14,400 nucleotides of DNA from UBA6065 sp038063975 (lineage in GTDB: Bacteria > Patescibacteriota > Minisyncoccia > Phycocordibacterales > UBA6065), in contig JBBTTY010000004.1 in NCBI GenBank assembly GCA_038063975.1, positions 1 to 14,400 of the forward strand. Reading direction: 5' to 3'. Below the pieces are notes generated by a model. That model was not told where the DNA came from. It saw only the letters and a program-made list of their open reading frames with translations, and searched no databases. The translations under genes and the position numbers were made by a program. Positions 13,125 through 14,400 of this stretch are shown here, piece by piece; the first letter of the stretch is position 1, and every line of letters begins with the position of its first letter.

Positions 13125-13369
13125 ACAGTTATTGTGTGTAGACTAAAATTTTGAGGAAAAAATGATGTGATTTTTTCAATATTATTTTTTTCTTCAAGAC
13201 AGAGATCTATCACTTCACGGATATTCACCAGAGCCTCATCCAAAGTTTTTCCTTGAGAATAACAGCCCTTGAATATGGGACATTCAACAATATAAAAACC
13301 GTCCTCGTCTTTTTCAATAAAGACTGGAAATTTCTTATTTTTAACCAATTTTGCGGTGGATTTTGACAT
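13121..13369 (-). CDS. HicB-like protein without a HicA partner, 82 aa
   Basis: HicB-family proteins have a small RNase H-like fold and often act as antitoxins of the HicA mRNA-cutting toxin. The diagnostic segment is FPVFIEKDEDGFYIVECPIF followed by KGCYSQGKTLDEALVNIREVIDLCLEE (about residues 14-60). The C-terminus is short and has no clear helix-turn-helix or ribbon-helix-helix DNA-binding segment. HicA is normally encoded next to HicB, but upstream on this strand is the reverse transcriptase gene and downstream is convergent thrS, so HicB is solitary. Its stop codon overlaps that of thrS in a shared TTAA. A promoter with a dyad lies in the last codons of the reverse transcriptase gene. It may be a remnant of a lost hicAB pair or an independent HicB-like regulator. 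Confidence 0.8.
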   Translation of the reverse strand: MSKSTAKLVKNKKFPVFIEKDEDGFYIVECPIFKGCYSQGKTLDEALVNIREVIDLCLEEKNNIEKITSFFPQNFSLHTITV

Positions 13370-13373
13370 AATC

Positions 13374-13409
13374 AGGCTTATTATACGCTCTGATAAGCCT
13401 TATTTGCAA
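13374..13409 (-). promoter_or_regulatory. hicB promoter with overlapping dyad
   Basis: On the minus strand -35 TTGCAA (13404-13409), an 18-bp spacer and a perfect -10 TATAAT (13380-13385), 10 nt before the ATG at 13369. A perfect 8-bp dyad, AGGCTTAT (13374-13381) and ATAAGCCT (13393-13400), overlaps the -10 and spacer, a suitable operator position. It could also form a hairpin at the end of the reverse transcriptase mRNA, but no T-run follows. Confidence 0.6.
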
Positions 13410-14400
13410 GACCTCGAATCTGTTGGCGTAAATTCCAACTATTGCCGTGACTCACAAGGCCGAGGTACGACTGTACCGTTTCGGCTTTAGCTTCTTTTAT
13501 TTTAATGTTTTTGAACATTCTTTTCTTGGTAGTGGTTCGTAAGACACGATGATCAGGGAAATGCACCCAGCCGAGAAAGTCGATTCCTGAAGCAATAGTA
13601 CAAATTGATATTTTGTTTGGGTGTAATGATAATCGCAGATGTTCAAATAGAAATTTCTGAATAGCCGGGAGCATTTCATATAATTGTTTTTTGTCATGTG
13701 AAAAAATCACAAAATCATCTGCATAACGAATGTAGTATTTTGCCCTAATTCTGTGTTTTATGTATTGATCAAATTCGTTCATATAAATATTTACAAGAAG
13801 TTGGGATGTTAGATTACCAAGAGGTAAACCTATGCCAGTCTTTGTCGAGGAAAAACTTTTAATAATCTTTGAGAGCAGACTCAAAATATCCCTGTCAGAA
13901 ATATGTTTATCGAGGAGTTTAATCAGAATTTCTTGATCTACCGACGCAAAAAACTTTCTAATATCACATTTTAAGATCCAAACGGTCTTTGTATTATTCA
14001 AAGAAGCTTTATGGGTAAATGATCGAAATCTATCCAGAGCTTTATGTGTTCCTTTGTTTAAACGACACGAGAATGAATCCGCTATGAATTTCCCGTCGAA
14101 AAACGGGTAGAGCTTCCTATACAGAGCGTGGTGTAATAACCTGTCTCTCACGCTAGCTTTGTGTATATCACGAAGTTTGGGATCATAAATTCTAAAAAAC
14201 TCGTAAGACAGGTGCTCATAAGACTTGGACACCAAATCATTATGAAGGGAGATAATATTTCCCATTAAATCTCTCTCAAATATTTGCACATCTTTACGTT
14301 TGTGTTTTCCTTTAACGAATTCTTTCCAAGCTTCGAGAATATTTTTGACGGAAATGATATCGTTATAGGCATGATAAAATCTAATTCGGCCCGAACCTAT
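13381..14400 (-). CDS. Reverse transcriptase of the DGR-like family; 5' end outside window
   Basis: An RNA-directed DNA polymerase. The frame stays open to the window edge: 37 codons before the GTG at 14289 still encode family-like sequence (HAYNDIISVKNILEAWKEF), so the start lies beyond 14400. Numbering from that GTG: a conserved N-terminal block with RDRLLHHAL (48-56) and DSFSCRLNKGTHKALDRF (71-88), motif A LKCDIRKFFASVD (D109), GLPLGNLTSQ (154-163), catalytic YADD in YIRYADDFVIF (D191, D192), LRLSLHPNKI, and IDFLGW (236-241). The (I/L)GNLTSQ form in place of the group II intron QGxxxSP form places it with DGR-type reverse transcriptases. The C-terminus has SYLGLVSHGNSWNLR, with no maturase or endonuclease domain. 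No template/variable repeat pair or accessory protein is visible in the window. Confidence 0.9.
   Translation of the reverse strand: MGSGRIRFYHAYNDIISVKNILEAWKEFVKGKHKRKDVQIFERDLMGNIISLHNDLVSKSYEHLSYEFFRIYDPKLRDIHKASVRDRLLHHALYRKLYPFFDGKFIADSFSCRLNKGTHKALDRFRSFTHKASLNNTKTVWILKCDIRKFFASVDQEILIKLLDKHISDRDILSLLSKIIKSFSSTKTGIGLPLGNLTSQLLVNIYMNEFDQYIKHRIRAKYYIRYADDFVIFSHDKKQLYEMLPAIQKFLFEHLRLSLHPNKISICTIASGIDFLGWVHFPDHRVLRTTTKKRMFKNIKIKEAKAETVQSYLGLVSHGNSWNLRQQIRGLANKAYQSV

Noticed and set aside
13381..14400. A complete diversity-generating retroelement
   Set aside because: No template/variable repeat pair, accessory protein or target gene is visible here; only the reverse transcriptase is supported.
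1..14400. CRISPR array, tRNA or rRNA genes, recoded TGA stops
   Set aside because: No regularly spaced repeats with spacers, no cloverleaf or rRNA sequence seen, and TGA is used as a normal stop (for example at 3505 and 649).

Overview
The window looks like part of a Candidate Phyla Radiation genome, most likely the Parcubacteria/Paceibacteria side. This rests on family recognition, not a search. The signs are moderately AT-rich DNA, compact or divergent housekeeping proteins (a ~743-residue SMC, a ThrRS without its N-terminal TGS domain, a bL32 without zinc cysteines, a NusB fused to a Nudix domain), few Shine-Dalgarno sites, and a reverse transcriptase of the diversity-generating-retroelement (DGR) type. 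Stops are ordinary TAA, TAG and TGA, so the standard bacterial code fits.

Layout: the 3' part of RNase R (rnr, +) opens the window, followed by a nested inverted repeat. A long minus-strand block then reads, in transcription order, rnhB, rpmF, nusB-nudix, rnc, a Phd/RelE-type toxin-antitoxin pair, an unknown protein, smc and a second unknown protein. dnaE runs divergently from rnhB on the + strand. After dnaE comes a 418-base gene-free stretch with two tandem candidate structured RNAs, each ending in an intrinsic terminator, and then thrS (+). thrS converges with a solitary HicB-like gene, and the window closes with a DGR-type reverse transcriptase (-) whose 5' end lies outside.

The most striking structure is between rnc and smc. 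These genes are commonly adjacent in bacteria, but here they are separated by two accessory modules: the toxin-antitoxin pair, and a single unknown gene with its own promoter, Shine-Dalgarno and terminator. Each module is bounded by a copy of the rnc 3' end. The three copies are the live end (5015-5089), a 75-nt displaced copy still encoding an RNase III C-terminus with mostly silent differences (4304-4378), and a 30-nt displaced copy (3425-3454) next to smc. This pattern fits repeated insertion at the rnc 3' end, each event restoring the gene and pushing the old end downstream. No integrase is in the window.

Together the housekeeping genes cover replication (dnaE, rnhB), chromosome organisation (smc), RNA processing and decay (rnr, rnc, nusB) and translation (rpmF, thrS). 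Several have a -10-like hexamer only 6-10 nt before the ATG and no Shine-Dalgarno, suggesting leaderless or near-leaderless transcripts. The inserted unknown gene instead has a canonical promoter and Shine-Dalgarno.
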